Shown here: positions 34,363 through 43,508 of the stretch, in pieces
Layout of the letters: each line of letters begins with the position of its first letter
Position numbering within the stretch: position 1 is the first letter of the stretch
Origin: Alphaproteobacteria bacterium
GTDB lineage: Bacteria; Pseudomonadota; Alphaproteobacteria; Caulobacterales; Caulobacteraceae
Length of the DNA: 56,448 nucleotides
Assembly: GCA_018820205.1 (NCBI GenBank)
Contig: JAHJOK010000011.1
Location: forward strand, 1 to 56,448
Direction: 5' to 3'
Program-made: the position numbers and the translations under genes
The notes under the pieces: generated by a model
The model's database searches: none
Told to the model about the DNA's origin: nothing
The model's input: the letters and a program-made list of their open reading frames with translations, nothing else

Positions 34363-35961
34363 TCAGCCGACGATGCCGTCCCAAAGCGACAGAAGCAGGG
34401 CGGCCGCGGCCATGACTGTGGCGGCCACGACCGACACGCCCAGCCACACCGGAGTGCGCACCGTCTCGACCACCACCGTCTGCGGCTGCGGCGGGTCCTG
34501 GACCAGGCGAGACAGGGCGCGCGCCCCTCCGATCAGCTCGCGCAGGCCGTCGCGGACCTGGGCGCGCGGGCCCAGTTCCCGCGTGATCCAGCGCTCGACC
34601 ACCGGCTGGGCGGCGGACCACAGGTCGTGATCGGGGTTCAGCCGGCGCGCCACCCCCTCGACCGAGACCATGGTCTTCTGCAGCAGGATCAGTTCGGGCC
34701 TCAGATGCATGTCGAACAGGGCGGTGATCTCGAACAGCTGGCCCAGCAGCCGGCCCATCGACACCTGCGACGCCGCCCGGCCGATGACGGGTTCGCCGAC
34801 GGCTCTCAGCGCCTGGGCGAAGGCCTCGACGCTGTGGTGGGGCGGCACGTAACCGGCCTCGAAATGCACCCGGGCGATGCGGGGATAGTCTCGGGTCAGG
34901 AATCCCCACAGGATTTCGGCCAGATAGCGCCGCTCGCCCTCGCCCAGGCGACCGACGATGCCGAAATCGACCGCCGTCAGCTCGGCCGGGGCCGAGGCGA
35001 ACAGGTTGCCCTCGTGCAGGTCGGCGTGGAAGACGCCGTGATCCAGCGCCTGGCTGAGAAACGCGCGCACGACATTGTCGGCCAGGGCGTCGACATCCAT
35101 CCCGGGCTGGGCGATCGCCAGGGGGTCGGTCATGGGCAGGCCCGTCGCCCATTCCAGCGTCAGCACCCGCTTGCCGACGCCGTCCCAGATGACGCGCGGC
35201 GCCGACATATGCATGCCGTCGGCGCGGGCGGTTTCCATCACGTCGTGAAGTTCCGAGGCGGCGGCGGCCTCCAGCCGCATGTCCAGCTCCAGAGACATCG
35301 ACCGGGCCACGGTCTCGACGAAGGCCCGGGGTTGCAGCCGGCGCGACAGCGGCGCCAGCCGGTGAACCAGTCCGGCGGCCAGGCGCATCGCGTCCAGTCC
35401 CTGAACCACGCGCCGCTCGACACCGGGACGCAGCACCTTGACCGCCACCTTGCGACCGTCGGCCAGCCACGCCGGATGCGCCTGGGCCAGCGAGGCGGCG
35501 CCGATCGGATCGCCGAAATCGGTGAACAGGCTTTCGACCGGCCGACCCAGCGACCGCTCGATCTCGCGGCGGGCCTCCTCAGTCGGGAACGGGGGCAGTT
35601 TGTCTTTCAGCCGACCCAGGTCGCGGGCGAACTCGATGCCGAAGATGTCTGCCCGGGTGGCCATCACCTGGCCCAGCTTGATCGCCACCGGCCCCAGGTT
35701 TTCGAAGGCGCGGCCCAGCCGTTGACCCGGACGGCCGTCGCGGCCCTCGCGCCCGGCGAACAGATGGATGAACCGCGCGATCGGCCGGACCCAGGCGGGC
35801 AGCAGCGGCGTGATCTCGCGCGGCAACAGGGCGTCGTGCCGGGCCAGGGCCGCGCCCCAACGCAACAGCCGCCAGCTGGCCCCGATCGGATCGCGCACGG
35901 GCACGGTCGGCGGCGGAGCGGGCGCGACCCGATATGCGCTGGAAAGGCTCAGACCGCCCAC
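34363..35961 (-). CDS. ubiB: Ubiquinone biosynthesis kinase-like protein UbiB
   Basis: Atypical ABC1/ADCK kinase-like protein required for ubiquinone synthesis. The 532 residues contain the family KxGQ motif ([20 protein letters not shown]), the nucleotide-binding [10 protein letters not shown], the catalytic-loop [10 protein letters not shown], and [10 protein letters not shown]. Two C-terminal membrane helices lie at about 490-530. The start given is a GTG that overlaps the ubiE stop by 13 nt; other GTG codons 19-21 residues further in are possible. It is translated after ubiE. Confidence 0.95.
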   Translation of the reverse strand: MGGLSLSSAYRVAPAPPPTVPVRDPIGASWRLLRWGAALARHDALLPREITPLLPAWVRPIARFIHLFAGREGRDGRPGQRLGRAFENLGPVAIKLGQVMATRADIFGIEFARDLGRLKDKLPPFPTEEARREIERSLGRPVESLFTDFGDPIGAASLAQAHPAWLADGRKVAVKVLRPGVERRVVQGLDAMRLAAGLVHRLAPLSRRLQPRAFVETVARSMSLELDMRLEAAAASELHDVMETARADGMHMSAPRVIWDGVGKRVLTLEWATGLPMTDPLAIAQPGMDVDALADNVVRAFLSQALDHGVFHADLHEGNLFASAPAELTAVDFGIVGRLGEGERRYLAEILWGFLTRDYPRIARVHFEAGYVPPHHSVEAFAQALRAVGEPVIGRAASQVSMGRLLGQLFEITALFDMHLRPELILLQKTMVSVEGVARRLNPDHDLWSAAQPVVERWITRELGPRAQVRDGLRELIGGARALSRLVQDPPQPQTVVVETVRTPVWLGVSVVAATVMAAAALLLSLWDGIVG

Positions 35962-36725
35962 CCGAAATGGATCGCCGCGACGCCGCCGGACAGGTTGGTC
36001 ACGGCCACGCGGCTGAAGCCCGCATCCTCGATCATGGCCTTGAAGGTCGCCTGATCCGGAAAACGGCGGATGCTCTCGACCAGATACTGATAGCTGTCGC
36101 GATCCCCCGCGACCCAGCCGCCGATGCGCGGAATGGCGTGGAAGGACCAGGCGTCATAGGCCTTTCGCACCGCCTCCGCCGTCGGGCGCGAGAACTCCAG
36201 ACACAGGAGCCGCCCGCCCGGCTTCAGCACCCGCCGCGCCTCTTTCAGGGCCCCGGCGATGTCCGACACATTGCGGATTCCGAAACTGATCGAATAGGCA
36301 TCGACCGAGACGTCCGGCATCGGCAGGGCCATGGCGTCGCCGACGGTCCACTGCATCTCCGGCTCTCCGCCCTTGTGCACACCCGCCAGGATCATCTCGG
36401 CGTTGTAGTCCAGCACGATGACCGAGGCGTCTTCACCCCCTCGCCGTTCCTGAGCCCGTCGGGCCATTTTCGAGTAGCGCCGCGCCATGTCGCCCGTGCC
36501 GCCCGCGACGTCCAGAATGGTCTCGCCGGGCCGGGGGTTCAGCTTGGCCGCCGCCGCGTCCTTCCACAGCCGGTGCACGCCGCCGCTCATCAGGTCGTTC
36601 ATCAGGTCGTAGCTGGAGGCGACGCTGTCGAACACGCCGCGCACCCGGCGCACTTTCTCCGGCGCGTCCAGATCGATGAAGCCGAACGGCGAGGTCTTGC
36701 CGGAAGGAGATGCGGTCTCGGTCAT
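35949..36725 (-). CDS. ubiE: Ubiquinone/menaquinone C-methyltransferase
   Basis: SAM-dependent C-methyltransferase of the quinone ring. The 258 residues show [20 protein letters not shown], the SAM-binding [34 protein letters not shown] and the LEFSRPT motif, all family signatures. The usual N-terminal start (about 20 residues before [11 protein letters not shown]) is at the ATG 36725. The ubiB gene follows with overlap, a conserved pairing in Alphaproteobacteria. Confidence 0.96.
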   Translation of the reverse strand: MTETASPSGKTSPFGFIDLDAPEKVRRVRGVFDSVASSYDLMNDLMSGGVHRLWKDAAAAKLNPRPGETILDVAGGTGDMARRYSKMARRAQERRGGEDASVIVLDYNAEMILAGVHKGGEPEMQWTVGDAMALPMPDVSVDAYSISFGIRNVSDIAGALKEARRVLKPGGRLLCLEFSRPTAEAVRKAYDAWSFHAIPRIGGWVAGDRDSYQYLVESIRRFPDQATFKAMIEDAGFSRVAVTNLSGGVAAIHFGWAV

Positions 36726-36734
36726 CAGCGGCGT

Positions 36735-37421
36735 CTAGCCTGTCGTCCGCCCCACGTCATCCGCCCGCGTGGCCGCAGGGGCGACGGTTTCGGCGTCCAG
36801 AGCGATCAGGGCGCGGTCATAGAGGGCCACCAGCGCCTCTTCACTGGCCACGACATCCCCGAGATGCAGTTGCGGGGTCATGGCGGCGGCCCTAACGCCT
36901 TGGCCGGTCTCCAGTCCGGTCAGGACGCCGGGCATTCCCGAGATAAACCCCGAGCTGAGGTCATCCAGCCTGTTCTGGGCCTTGTAGATATCGGCCAGCA
37001 GAAACAACTCCTCGATCGGCATCTCGCCCAGAAGGTCTCCGGCCTCGGCGCTGCGCCACACGGCGTCGCGCAGTGGCGGCACATGGATGCCGGTCTGGAA
37101 TATCTGGGCATAGGCGGCGATGACCTCGGCACGGGTCGCGTCATCGCCCACCGCCCCAAAGACGCTCCGTAGTCGGCGGTGATGCGGCAGGATGGCGTCC
37201 GACTGCAGAATGGCGCGATTGGCGCGGATTTCCTGGACGAAATAGGTGCGCACCTCGGCCACCTCGGCGGCGGTGCGCCGACGTTCGGCCCAGTCAGCCA
37301 GGGTCAGGGCGAGAACAAGCGAAAAGACGATCAGCACGCTCTCGAATGCGGCCCGGGGCAGCCAGCGCCGCCAGACGAAGCGTCGTCGCCTGATAGGCGC
37401 GGTATCGGGATCGCTGTCCAT
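36735..37421 (-). CDS. Membrane-anchored protein of unknown function
   Basis: A 228-residue protein with a basic N-terminus (RRRRFVWRRW), one membrane helix (about residues 22-42, FESVLIVFSLVLALTLADWA), and a helical domain of about 180 residues outside. I see no known domain; the layout (Arg-rich start, single helix, alpha-helical region) is common in uncharacterised Caulobacterales proteins. I preferred the ATG at 37421 to a TTG nine codons upstream. It is 9 nt from the ubiE start and on the same strand. Confidence 0.7.
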   Translation of the reverse strand: MDSDPDTAPIRRRRFVWRRWLPRAAFESVLIVFSLVLALTLADWAERRRTAAEVAEVRTYFVQEIRANRAILQSDAILPHHRRLRSVFGAVGDDATRAEVIAAYAQIFQTGIHVPPLRDAVWRSAEAGDLLGEMPIEELFLLADIYKAQNRLDDLSSGFISGMPGVLTGLETGQGVRAAAMTPQLHLGDVVASEEALVALYDRALIALDAETVAPAATRADDVGRTTG

Positions 37422-37469
37422 GCGTCGAACTTGGCGCGAAACCCTCAAGCTGAAAAGCCGTCTTCGACG

Positions 37470-38162
37470 TCAGGGGTGGGGGATTCCCAGATCGCGCATC
37501 ACGCCCTGCATCGCGCTGTAGCAGCCGCAGGACGCCCCTTCGAGCGCACGACGATCCAGCACCTCGACCCAGCCGCGGCCTCGCCGGATCAGACCCTTGC
37601 CCTCCAGTTCGGAGCCCACTTCGGACACCGTGGCGCGGCGCACGCCCAGCATGCCGGCGATGTCGGACTGGGTCAGATCGAACCGGTCGGCGTCGGCCCG
37701 GTCGTGCAGCGTCAGCAGCCAGCGCGCCAGACGCTCGTCCAGTCGGTGCTGGGCATTGCATGCGGCGGTCTGTTGCACCTGGGCGAACAGGCCCTCGGTG
37801 AATTTGGACAGGGCCGTGCGCATGGCCTCGCTCTTTGCCAAGGCGTCGGAAAAGACATCCGCCGGGCAACAGGCGGCCGATCCTTCGATCTGGGCGATGG
37901 CGCGTGCCGAGGCGCGACCGTTCATCGGTCCGCAGGTGACGCCCACCAGACCTTCGCGCCCGATCGCGGCGGTCTCGATCATCCGGTCTTCGGGCAGGAC
38001 GGTCATCAGCGAGACCACGCCATTCAGCGGAAACCAGACTTCATCCACCTCTTCGCCCGCGTCGTACAGCATCTGGCCCTGGGCGAAGGGTTTCTCGTGC
38101 AGGTGAGGCTCCAGCCGTGCACGATCGGCCGACGCCAGTGCGCTGATCCAGAGATTGTCCAT
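37470..38162 (-). CDS. Crp/Fnr family transcriptional regulator, EcfG-regulated
   Basis: A 230-residue regulator: N-terminal cyclic-nucleotide-binding-like beta roll (PFAQGQMLYDAGEEVDEVWF, ETAAIGREGLVG) and C-terminal HTH (LTQSDIAGMLGVRRATVSEV). The FNR iron-sulfur cysteines are not in their usual place; the cysteines at SAACC, TAAC and CGC are scattered. A strong GGGGAGG precedes the ATG at 38162. An exact EcfG promoter lies 40 nt upstream, so it may relay the general stress response to a second set of genes. Confidence 0.92.
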   Translation of the reverse strand: MDNLWISALASADRARLEPHLHEKPFAQGQMLYDAGEEVDEVWFPLNGVVSLMTVLPEDRMIETAAIGREGLVGVTCGPMNGRASARAIAQIEGSAACCPADVFSDALAKSEAMRTALSKFTEGLFAQVQQTAACNAQHRLDERLARWLLTLHDRADADRFDLTQSDIAGMLGVRRATVSEVGSELEGKGLIRRGRGWVEVLDRRALEGASCGCYSAMQGVMRDLGIPHP

Positions 38163-38201
38163 GTGAGAGCCTCCCCCTCGTCGAAAACTGCGACGCTTAT
38201 C

Positions 38202-38226
38202 AACGTCAAGCGTAACCGTGGGTTCC
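38202..38226 (-). promoter_or_regulatory. EcfG-type promoter for the Crp/Fnr gene
   Basis: On the minus strand: GGAAC (38226-38222), 16 nt, CGTT (38205-38202), 40 nt before the ATG at 38162. Same consensus as the sites of the stress locus 16 kb away. Confidence 0.8.
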
Positions 38227-38272
38227 GTCGGGTGATCTTGCCGACGCCCCGATGGCGGACTAGGCCAGGGCC

Positions 38273-38575
38273 ATGACCAGACCGACCGTCGCCCCCGCCG
38301 AAGCCCTGGAACAGCTGCCCGCCTGGAGCGTCGCCCCAGGCGATCGCCCGGCCATTTCGCGCAGGCTGACCTTCGCCGACTTCAACGCCGCGTTTGGCTT
38401 CATGGCCCGGGTGGCGCTGAAGGCCGACAAGATGGACCATCACCCCGAATGGTCGAACGTCTACAATCGCGTCGAAATCCTCCTGACCACTCACGACGCG
38501 GGCGGCGTGACCGATCTGGACATTCAGATGGCGCGCTTCATCGATGGCGCCGCGAAATCCCTGGGAGGGGAATGA
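38273..38575 (+). CDS. phhB: 4a-hydroxytetrahydrobiopterin dehydratase
   Basis: Dehydrates the carbinolamine formed by pterin-dependent hydroxylases, regenerating the cofactor. The 100 residues hold the pterin-site motif [15 protein letters not shown] and [14 protein letters not shown], with [16 protein letters not shown] before. No phenylalanine hydroxylase gene is in the window, so its hydroxylase partner is elsewhere or it serves another role. GGCC spacing before the ATG gives no strong ribosome binding site. An SDR gene follows 1 nt after its stop codon. Confidence 0.94.
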   Translation: MTRPTVAPAEALEQLPAWSVAPGDRPAISRRLTFADFNAAFGFMARVALKADKMDHHPEWSNVYNRVEILLTTHDAGGVTDLDIQMARFIDGAAKSLGGE

Positions 38576-38576
38576 C

Positions 38577-39365
38577 ATGAACGGAACCGGGCGCGTGGCC
38601 GGCAAGGCCGCCCTGATCACCGGCGCGGCCGGGGGGCTGGGCGAGGCCATGGCCTGGATGCTGGCGCGCGAAGGCGCCAGGGTCGCCCTGACCGACGTCA
38701 ACCTGGCGGGGGTCGAGACCCTGGCCGCCGCGATCAACGCCGAGATTCCCGGCGTCGCCTTCGCCTACGCCCACGACGTGGCCAGCGAGGCTCAGTGGAT
38801 CGATGTCGTCGAACGGGCTGTCGAGGCGATGGGCGGGCTGTCGATCCTGGTCAACAACGCCGGCGTCGGCGGGGCGTTGATCTTCGTCGAGGACGACACG
38901 GTCGAAAACTGGCGCCGCCAGTACGACATCAACCTGACGTCGGTGATGCTGGGCTGCAAACACGCCATGCCGCATCTGCGGGCTTCGGGGGCCGCCTCGA
39001 TCGTCAACCTGTCGTCGATCGCAGGTCTGGCGGCCGCCCCCGGCATGGGCCCATACAACGCCACCAAGGCGGCGGTGTGGATGTACACCAAGACCATCGC
39101 GCTGGAGGCCGCCAAGATGGACTGGAACGTGCGCTGCAACTCGGTGCACCCGGTTTTCATCAAGACGCCGATCCTGGATCCCTTCATCGCCATGGCCAAC
39201 GGCGACGAGGCCAAGGCCCACGAACGGCTGGCGCGCGGCATCCCGCTGAAACGCATCGGAGAGCCGAACGACGTGGCCTACTGCGTGCTCTATCTGGCCT
39301 CGGACGAGTCGAAATTCGTCACCGGCGCCGAGTTCAAGATCGACGGCGGCATGACGGCGCAATAG
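38577..39365 (+). CDS. Short-chain dehydrogenase/reductase
   Basis: A classical SDR of 262 residues. The Rossmann motif is in ALITGAAGGLGEAMAWMLA, NNAG in ILVNNAGVGG, the active-site Ser in IVNLSSIAG, and the YxxxK in YNATKAAV. The end is FVTGAEFKIDGGM. It most resembles cyclopentanol or hydroxysteroid dehydrogenase-type SDRs; the substrate is unknown. GGGAGGGG precedes the ATG by 5 nt, and it is 1 nt from the phhB stop, so the two are co-transcribed. Confidence 0.92.
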   Translation: MNGTGRVAGKAALITGAAGGLGEAMAWMLAREGARVALTDVNLAGVETLAAAINAEIPGVAFAYAHDVASEAQWIDVVERAVEAMGGLSILVNNAGVGGALIFVEDDTVENWRRQYDINLTSVMLGCKHAMPHLRASGAASIVNLSSIAGLAAAPGMGPYNATKAAVWMYTKTIALEAAKMDWNVRCNSVHPVFIKTPILDPFIAMANGDEAKAHERLARGIPLKRIGEPNDVAYCVLYLASDESKFVTGAEFKIDGGMTAQ

Positions 39366-39425
39366 GTCAGGGCGTCTATCACTCGACGCGCGGCGCCTCG
39401 CTTCTTGAGCGCGTTTCGTATGGGT

Positions 39426-40706
39426 TCAGAGCAGATCCACCGGCAGGATCTGGCTGCTCAGCAACGTCTCCATGCCCTGCCAGTGATCCGGCCCCTGAGC
39501 TTCGACCCAGTTCTGGACCGTGTCGCGGCCCAGGCCGTAGTTGATGATGTAGCTGCGATAGGTCTCGATGAATCGCAGACGCTGGGCCGCGCGCTCTGGC
39601 GAGGTCAGCATGTATTTGGACAGCCGGGCGATCGACTCCTCGCGCCCGACCCGGCCCGACAGGAAGTCGTCGGCGATGGTGTATTCGGCCCGCGCCAGCT
39701 GACGCACCAGCACGTTCAGTTCGTCCTTGGCCTGGACCGGCGCGCCGGTCAGGCCCGCCAGGGGCAGCAAGACCTCACGCTCGAACCTCGCCAGCTCCTC
39801 GCCCGGAAAGGCCAGGTCGATGCCATAGTTGGCGCTGCCCTCGGCCACGAACGACATCGGCGAATACAGCGGATAGACGCTCATCTCGACCCAGCCGCGC
39901 TCGCGCACGAAGGTCCGTTCCAGCAGGGCGTTGTAGACGTGGTGGCCGGGGTAACCCTCATGGCAGCCCAGATCGACGGCGCGGTCGGTGAAGATCGGCT
40001 GGTCCGTATTGATCTCGATCCGGCTGGACGCGTCGCCTTGATAATAGTTGTAGCCCGACCACGGCTTGTCGGTGACGAAGGCCAGGGTGAACCGCTCGTT
40101 CGCGGGCAGGGCGATATGGCGAACGGTCCGGGCGCGGCATTCGGCGATGGCGGCGTCCATCACGGCCTGCAGCCGGTCGGTCGGAATGACGAAGCCGATG
40201 CGGAAGGCGTCCACCCGCGCGCTCAGCGCGCCGTCGCCGGGCACCAGGGCGTCGATCTGCGCCAGGATCGGGTCGTAGGCGCTCAGCGGCTTCAGCTCGG
40301 GTCGGACGCCGAACAGGGCATAGGCCTCTTCGGCGAAGGACATCCGTTCTCCGCCGATCATGCGCAGACGGGCCGAGGCGGCCGACACATGGGCCAGCAG
40401 ATAGGCCTTCCTCTGCCTCACGGCCGGATCCGCGCCCCGCGTCGACAGGGCGTTCAGCCGTTCGGTCAGGGACGCGGCGCCCTGGATCAGGGCGGGAACC
40501 TCGCGCGGGTTCGCCTTGGCGGCCTCGGCCCATTCCGGCGGGCCGTAATAGGCGTCGACATAGCCCGGCTCGCGCTCCCCGATCTCCAGGATCAGGGCGA
40601 CGTAATCCCGCGCCACGGCGTCCAGGCTGTCTCCCGACGGGTCCGGCGCGGGACCGGTGGCGCAGGCGCCCACCAGCAGCAGAAGGGCGAGGAACAGACG
40701 GGACAT
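39426..40706 (-). CDS. DUF885 family lipoprotein, putative zinc peptidase
   Basis: A 426-residue lipoprotein (signal peptide MSRLFLALLLLVGAC, lipobox Cys15). It has the DUF885 features LGCHEGYPGHHVYNALLE, a HExxxH-like metal site, and EGSANYGIDLAFPGEELARF with a second Glu ligand. The family is annotated as putative peptidases on the basis of this site; the activity is not established. It is a single minus-strand gene before the tRNA. Confidence 0.9.
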   Translation of the reverse strand: MSRLFLALLLLVGACATGPAPDPSGDSLDAVARDYVALILEIGEREPGYVDAYYGPPEWAEAAKANPREVPALIQGAASLTERLNALSTRGADPAVRQRKAYLLAHVSAASARLRMIGGERMSFAEEAYALFGVRPELKPLSAYDPILAQIDALVPGDGALSARVDAFRIGFVIPTDRLQAVMDAAIAECRARTVRHIALPANERFTLAFVTDKPWSGYNYYQGDASSRIEINTDQPIFTDRAVDLGCHEGYPGHHVYNALLERTFVRERGWVEMSVYPLYSPMSFVAEGSANYGIDLAFPGEELARFEREVLLPLAGLTGAPVQAKDELNVLVRQLARAEYTIADDFLSGRVGREESIARLSKYMLTSPERAAQRLRFIETYRSYIINYGLGRDTVQNWVEAQGPDHWQGMETLLSSQILPVDLL

Positions 40707-40832
40707 GGGCGAACTCCGGCTTCGAACGCCGGCACGCTATTCCCCGTCGAGGCCCGCGCCAAGGCTTTCGAGGTTGAGGGTCGGCGCGGCCTGCTGTATG
40801 GCCCTTCGTCCGGCCGAAAGGCCGCGACGGAT

Positions 40833-40909
40833 GCACCCGTAGCTCAGCTGGATAGAGTACTGCCCTCCGAAGGCAGGGGTCAGAGGTTCGAATCCTCTCG
40901 GGTGCGCCA
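40833..40909 (+). tRNA. tRNA-Arg (anticodon CCG)
   Basis: A 77-nt cloverleaf. The acceptor stem GCACCCG pairs with CGGGTGC; discriminator G and encoded CCA follow. The D arm is AGCTCAGCTGGATAGAGT. The anticodon stem CTGCC/GGCAG has loop CTCCGAA, so the anticodon is CCG, which reads the CGG arginine codon. The T loop is GTTCGAATC. It is free-standing, with no other RNA genes nearby. Confidence 0.97.
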
Positions 40910-40970
40910 TTTTCTCTCTTCGCTGGGTTCCCTCCGGGGCGAACCGATCCTGCGCCCGAGGCGCTTGAAG

Positions 40971-41234
40971 TCAGTCCAGCCCGTCCTCGGAGACGACATA
41001 GGCGCGGCCCTCGGTCTTGGCGGCGGCGGCGAGTTGATCCTGGACCAGGTGCCAGCGACGCAGGCGTTCGAAATCGATGGCGTGCTGCGGCGAGGCGTCC
41101 AGCCATTCGGTGAAGGCGCGGCGCTGCAGACGAAACTGGGGCGCGGTCGGGTCGGGCACCCGAGGAACCTGGGGTAGGCGCCGGGCGACTTCGGGCGGGA
41201 TGGGGAAATCCCCCGAACTGGTCGAAAGAATCAT
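40971..41234 (-). CDS. Small protein of unknown function
   Basis: An 87-residue soluble protein with no signal peptide. It opens MILSTSSGDFPIPPEVARRL and has a helical, Arg-rich centre (RRAFTEWLDASPQHAIDFER, with LRRWHLVQDQLAAAAK after). No strong ribosome binding site is visible. Codon use resembles its neighbours. It lies between the tRNA and a divergent secreted protein. No function is proposed. Confidence 0.55.
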   Translation of the reverse strand: MILSTSSGDFPIPPEVARRLPQVPRVPDPTAPQFRLQRRAFTEWLDASPQHAIDFERLRRWHLVQDQLAAAAKTEGRAYVVSEDGLD

Positions 41235-41386
41235 CGGCGCCGCTCATATGGAAGGTTCACGCACCAGATAGCCCGTGAATGGCGAGCCGCGCCACCCTTA
41301 CAGGCGAACCGCGTTCCGCGTTGAGGGTGGTCGGGCTATGGTCGGGGGCCGGGCGCGGGATCGACCGGGGGACTGGGAGGAACGAC

Positions 41387-41842
41387 ATGATGAAACTCGA
41401 GACCGGCGCCGCGTGCGCCTTGGCGCTTGCCCTGACTTTCGCGGGGCCGGCCCTGGCCCAGGATCAGGTCGATCAGCTGCTCAAACCCACGCCTGCGGCG
41501 CCGGCTGCCGTCAACGATGGCGAGGCCTATCATCGCGCTGATGATTCCGAACAGGACCCGGTCGAGGTTCGGACAACCCAGGCGCTGAACGACGAAATCG
41601 CCTCGCGCAACACCTTGGCCGAGAACCAGGAACGCGCCGACCAAGTGGCGTTTGAGGCCGAGCGCGCGCGCCATGAACAGCTCGTGGCTCAATCGCTCCA
41701 GGCCCGTCTGGACTACGAGGAAGCCCTGCGTCAGGCCGACGACGCGCGCCGCCGGTGGGAGGCGGATCAGGCGCGTTGGGAAGCCGATGTTCGGGCCTGC
41801 CAGGCCGGCGACCGGCTGCGTTGCGGCCCGCCGCGGTATTGA
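41387..41842 (+). CDS. Secreted coiled-coil protein of unknown function
   Basis: A 151-residue protein with a Sec signal peptide (cleavage near PALAQ, about residue 25). The mature part is polar and then helical: the C-terminal half is a charged coiled coil (ARHEQLVAQSLQARLDYEEA, RRRWEADQARWEADVRACQ). Two cysteines near the end (ACQAGDRLRC) could form a disulfide. I chose the ATG at 41387, preceded by GGGAGGAACGAC. No function is proposed. Confidence 0.75.
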   Translation: MMKLETGAACALALALTFAGPALAQDQVDQLLKPTPAAPAAVNDGEAYHRADDSEQDPVEVRTTQALNDEIASRNTLAENQERADQVAFEAERARHEQLVAQSLQARLDYEEALRQADDARRRWEADQARWEADVRACQAGDRLRCGPPRY

Positions 41843-41952
41843 TCCGCCTGTGGCTGTAACCCGGGCGGCCGGTCCGGCGTATCGATGGCCGTGGCGGTTT
41901 GCGCGGGATTGCGGGTCGTGACACCGTTCCGGTCGGCTGGGGAGACGCCTTG

Positions 41953-42741
41953 ATGACGGACAGCGCGGCGGACGACGCCCTTTCCGAACCGACGGAGACG
42001 CACGGCGGGCACGCGGATCGCCCCCTGACCGGCGGACGCACCGACGTCTATCGCCATCCCCCGCTGGTGCGGATCAGCCACTGGCTGAACGTGATCGCCA
42101 TCACGGTGCTGATCATGAGCGGGCTGAACATCCTGCTGGCCCATCCGCATCTGTACTGGGGCCTGCGATCGACCTTCGCCGATCCGTGGGTGAGCATTCC
42201 GCCGATCCCGAACTGGCTGCTGATCCCGCAGGGGCGAAACCTGGCCGAGGCGCGGCACTGGCATTTCTTCTTCGCCTGGGTCTTCGTCATCAACGGCCTG
42301 ATCTATCTGGCCTATGGGTTCATCACCCGCCGGTTCGGTCGACGGATCTGGCCGACCGTCACCGACCTGAAGGGGTTCTGGCCGTCGGTCGTGGAACACG
42401 CCCGGTTCCACTTTCCCAAGGATGACGAGGCGCGGACCTACAACGTCATCCAGAAACTGACCTATGCGGCGATCATCCTGGTGATCCTGCCGATGATGCT
42501 GATCACCGGCCTGTCGATGTCGCCGGGATTCAACGCAATCGGCGGCGTCCTGCTGGACATCATGGGGGGGCGGCAGTCGGCGCGGACCCTGCACTTCATC
42601 TCCGGCGGACTGATCGTGGGCTTCATCGTCGTCCACGTCGGCCTCGTGATCTGGACCGGCTTCTACAACAACATGCGGGCCATGATCACCGGCTGGTTCG
42701 TGATCGAGCCGTCCGAGACCCGCAACGGAGAAGGCGAATGA
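41953..42741 (+). CDS. Cytochrome b/b6-type membrane subunit
   Basis: A 262-residue inner-membrane cytochrome b561-like protein with about four helices. Candidate haem-ligand histidines are in LVRISHWLNVIAITVLIMSG, EARHWHFFFAWVFVINGL and RTLHFISGGLIVGFIVVHVG. Such subunits pass electrons between the quinone pool and a periplasmic molybdenum enzyme. The next gene, a molybdopterin oxidoreductase, overlaps its stop by 4 nt, so they probably form one complex. Confidence 0.9.
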   Translation: MTDSAADDALSEPTETHGGHADRPLTGGRTDVYRHPPLVRISHWLNVIAITVLIMSGLNILLAHPHLYWGLRSTFADPWVSIPPIPNWLLIPQGRNLAEARHWHFFFAWVFVINGLIYLAYGFITRRFGRRIWPTVTDLKGFWPSVVEHARFHFPKDDEARTYNVIQKLTYAAIILVILPMMLITGLSMSPGFNAIGGVLLDIMGGRQSARTLHFISGGLIVGFIVVHVGLVIWTGFYNNMRAMITGWFVIEPSETRNGEGE

Positions 42742-43508
42742 GCGCCGCGCCGATGAACCGTCGCACCTGGCTGGGGCGGGCGCTGGCCACCGCCAGCGTG
42801 ATGGCCCTGGCCGCCTGCGAGCGCGGCATCGCCATCGGCGACCGGCTGAAGATTTCGGCCGAGGCGCTGACTTTGCGCGCCCAGCGATTGCTCATCCCGC
42901 GCGAGGCCCTGGCCCCGGAGTACGAGGTCGGCGACATCTCGCCGGACTTCAAACCCAATGGATCGATCGATCCGGCGGCGTCCGACTATGTGGCGCTGAG
43001 GGACGGCGGGTTCGCCGACTATCGGCTGGAGGTCGGGGGGCTGGTGGAGCGGCCGCTGTCGCTGTCGCTGGCCGAGCTTCGCGACCGGCCCGGCCGGACC
43101 CAGATCACCAAACACGACTGCGTCGAGGGCTGGACCGCCATCGGGCAATGGACCGGGGTGCGGCTGGAGACCCTGCTGGACGAGGCGGGGCTGAAGCCCG
43201 AGGCCCGATATATCGTCTTCCACTGTTTCGACGCCCTGACCCAGACCGAGACCGGGCCGCGCTATTACGAGAGCATCGACCTGGTCGACGCCCGCCACCC
43301 GCAGACGATCCTGGCCTATGACATGAACGGCGAGACCCTGCCGGTGCCGCACGGGGCACCGCTGAGGCTGAGGGTCGAGCGACAGCTGGGCTACAAACAC
43401 GCCAAATACATCCGGCGGATCGAGGCGGTGGAGAGTTTCGACCACATCGAGGGCGGTAACGGCGGCTATTGGCCGGATCGCGGATATGAGTGGTACGCCG
43501 GGATCTAG
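42738..43508 (+). CDS. Molybdopterin-dependent oxidoreductase (sulfite oxidase fold)
   Basis: A 256-residue periplasmic enzyme of the sulfite-oxidase/MsrP fold. The Mo-coordinating cysteine is Cys128 in TKHDCVEGWTAIGQWTGV; HGAPLRLRVERQLGYKHAKY is the cofactor-binding end. The N-terminus has a twin-arginine-like NRRTWLGRALATASV followed by a lipobox-like LAAC (Cys27), so it may be Tat-exported and lipid-anchored. It is coupled to the cytochrome b gene, a YedYZ-like plan. The substrate is not known. Confidence 0.9.
   Translation: MSAAPMNRRTWLGRALATASVMALAACERGIAIGDRLKISAEALTLRAQRLLIPREALAPEYEVGDISPDFKPNGSIDPAASDYVALRDGGFADYRLEVGGLVERPLSLSLAELRDRPGRTQITKHDCVEGWTAIGQWTGVRLETLLDEAGLKPEARYIVFHCFDALTQTETGPRYYESIDLVDARHPQTILAYDMNGETLPVPHGAPLRLRVERQLGYKHAKYIRRIEAVESFDHIEGGNGGYWPDRGYEWYAGI

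Noticed and set aside
34063..36054. Open frame of 663 codons on the plus strand
   Set aside because: It is antisense to ubiB over nearly its whole length. ubiB has clear family motifs; this frame is low-complexity, rich in His, Gln, Arg and Gly, as expected for the shadow of a GC-rich gene.
40833..40909. tRNA-Arg as an integration site for an island to its right
   Set aside because: No integrase follows and no second copy of the tRNA 3' end was noticed downstream. The next genes look like ordinary chromosomal genes.
39405..41177. Open frame of 590 codons on the plus strand
   Set aside because: Antisense to the DUF885 gene and runs through the tRNA-Arg gene, which rules out a real protein.
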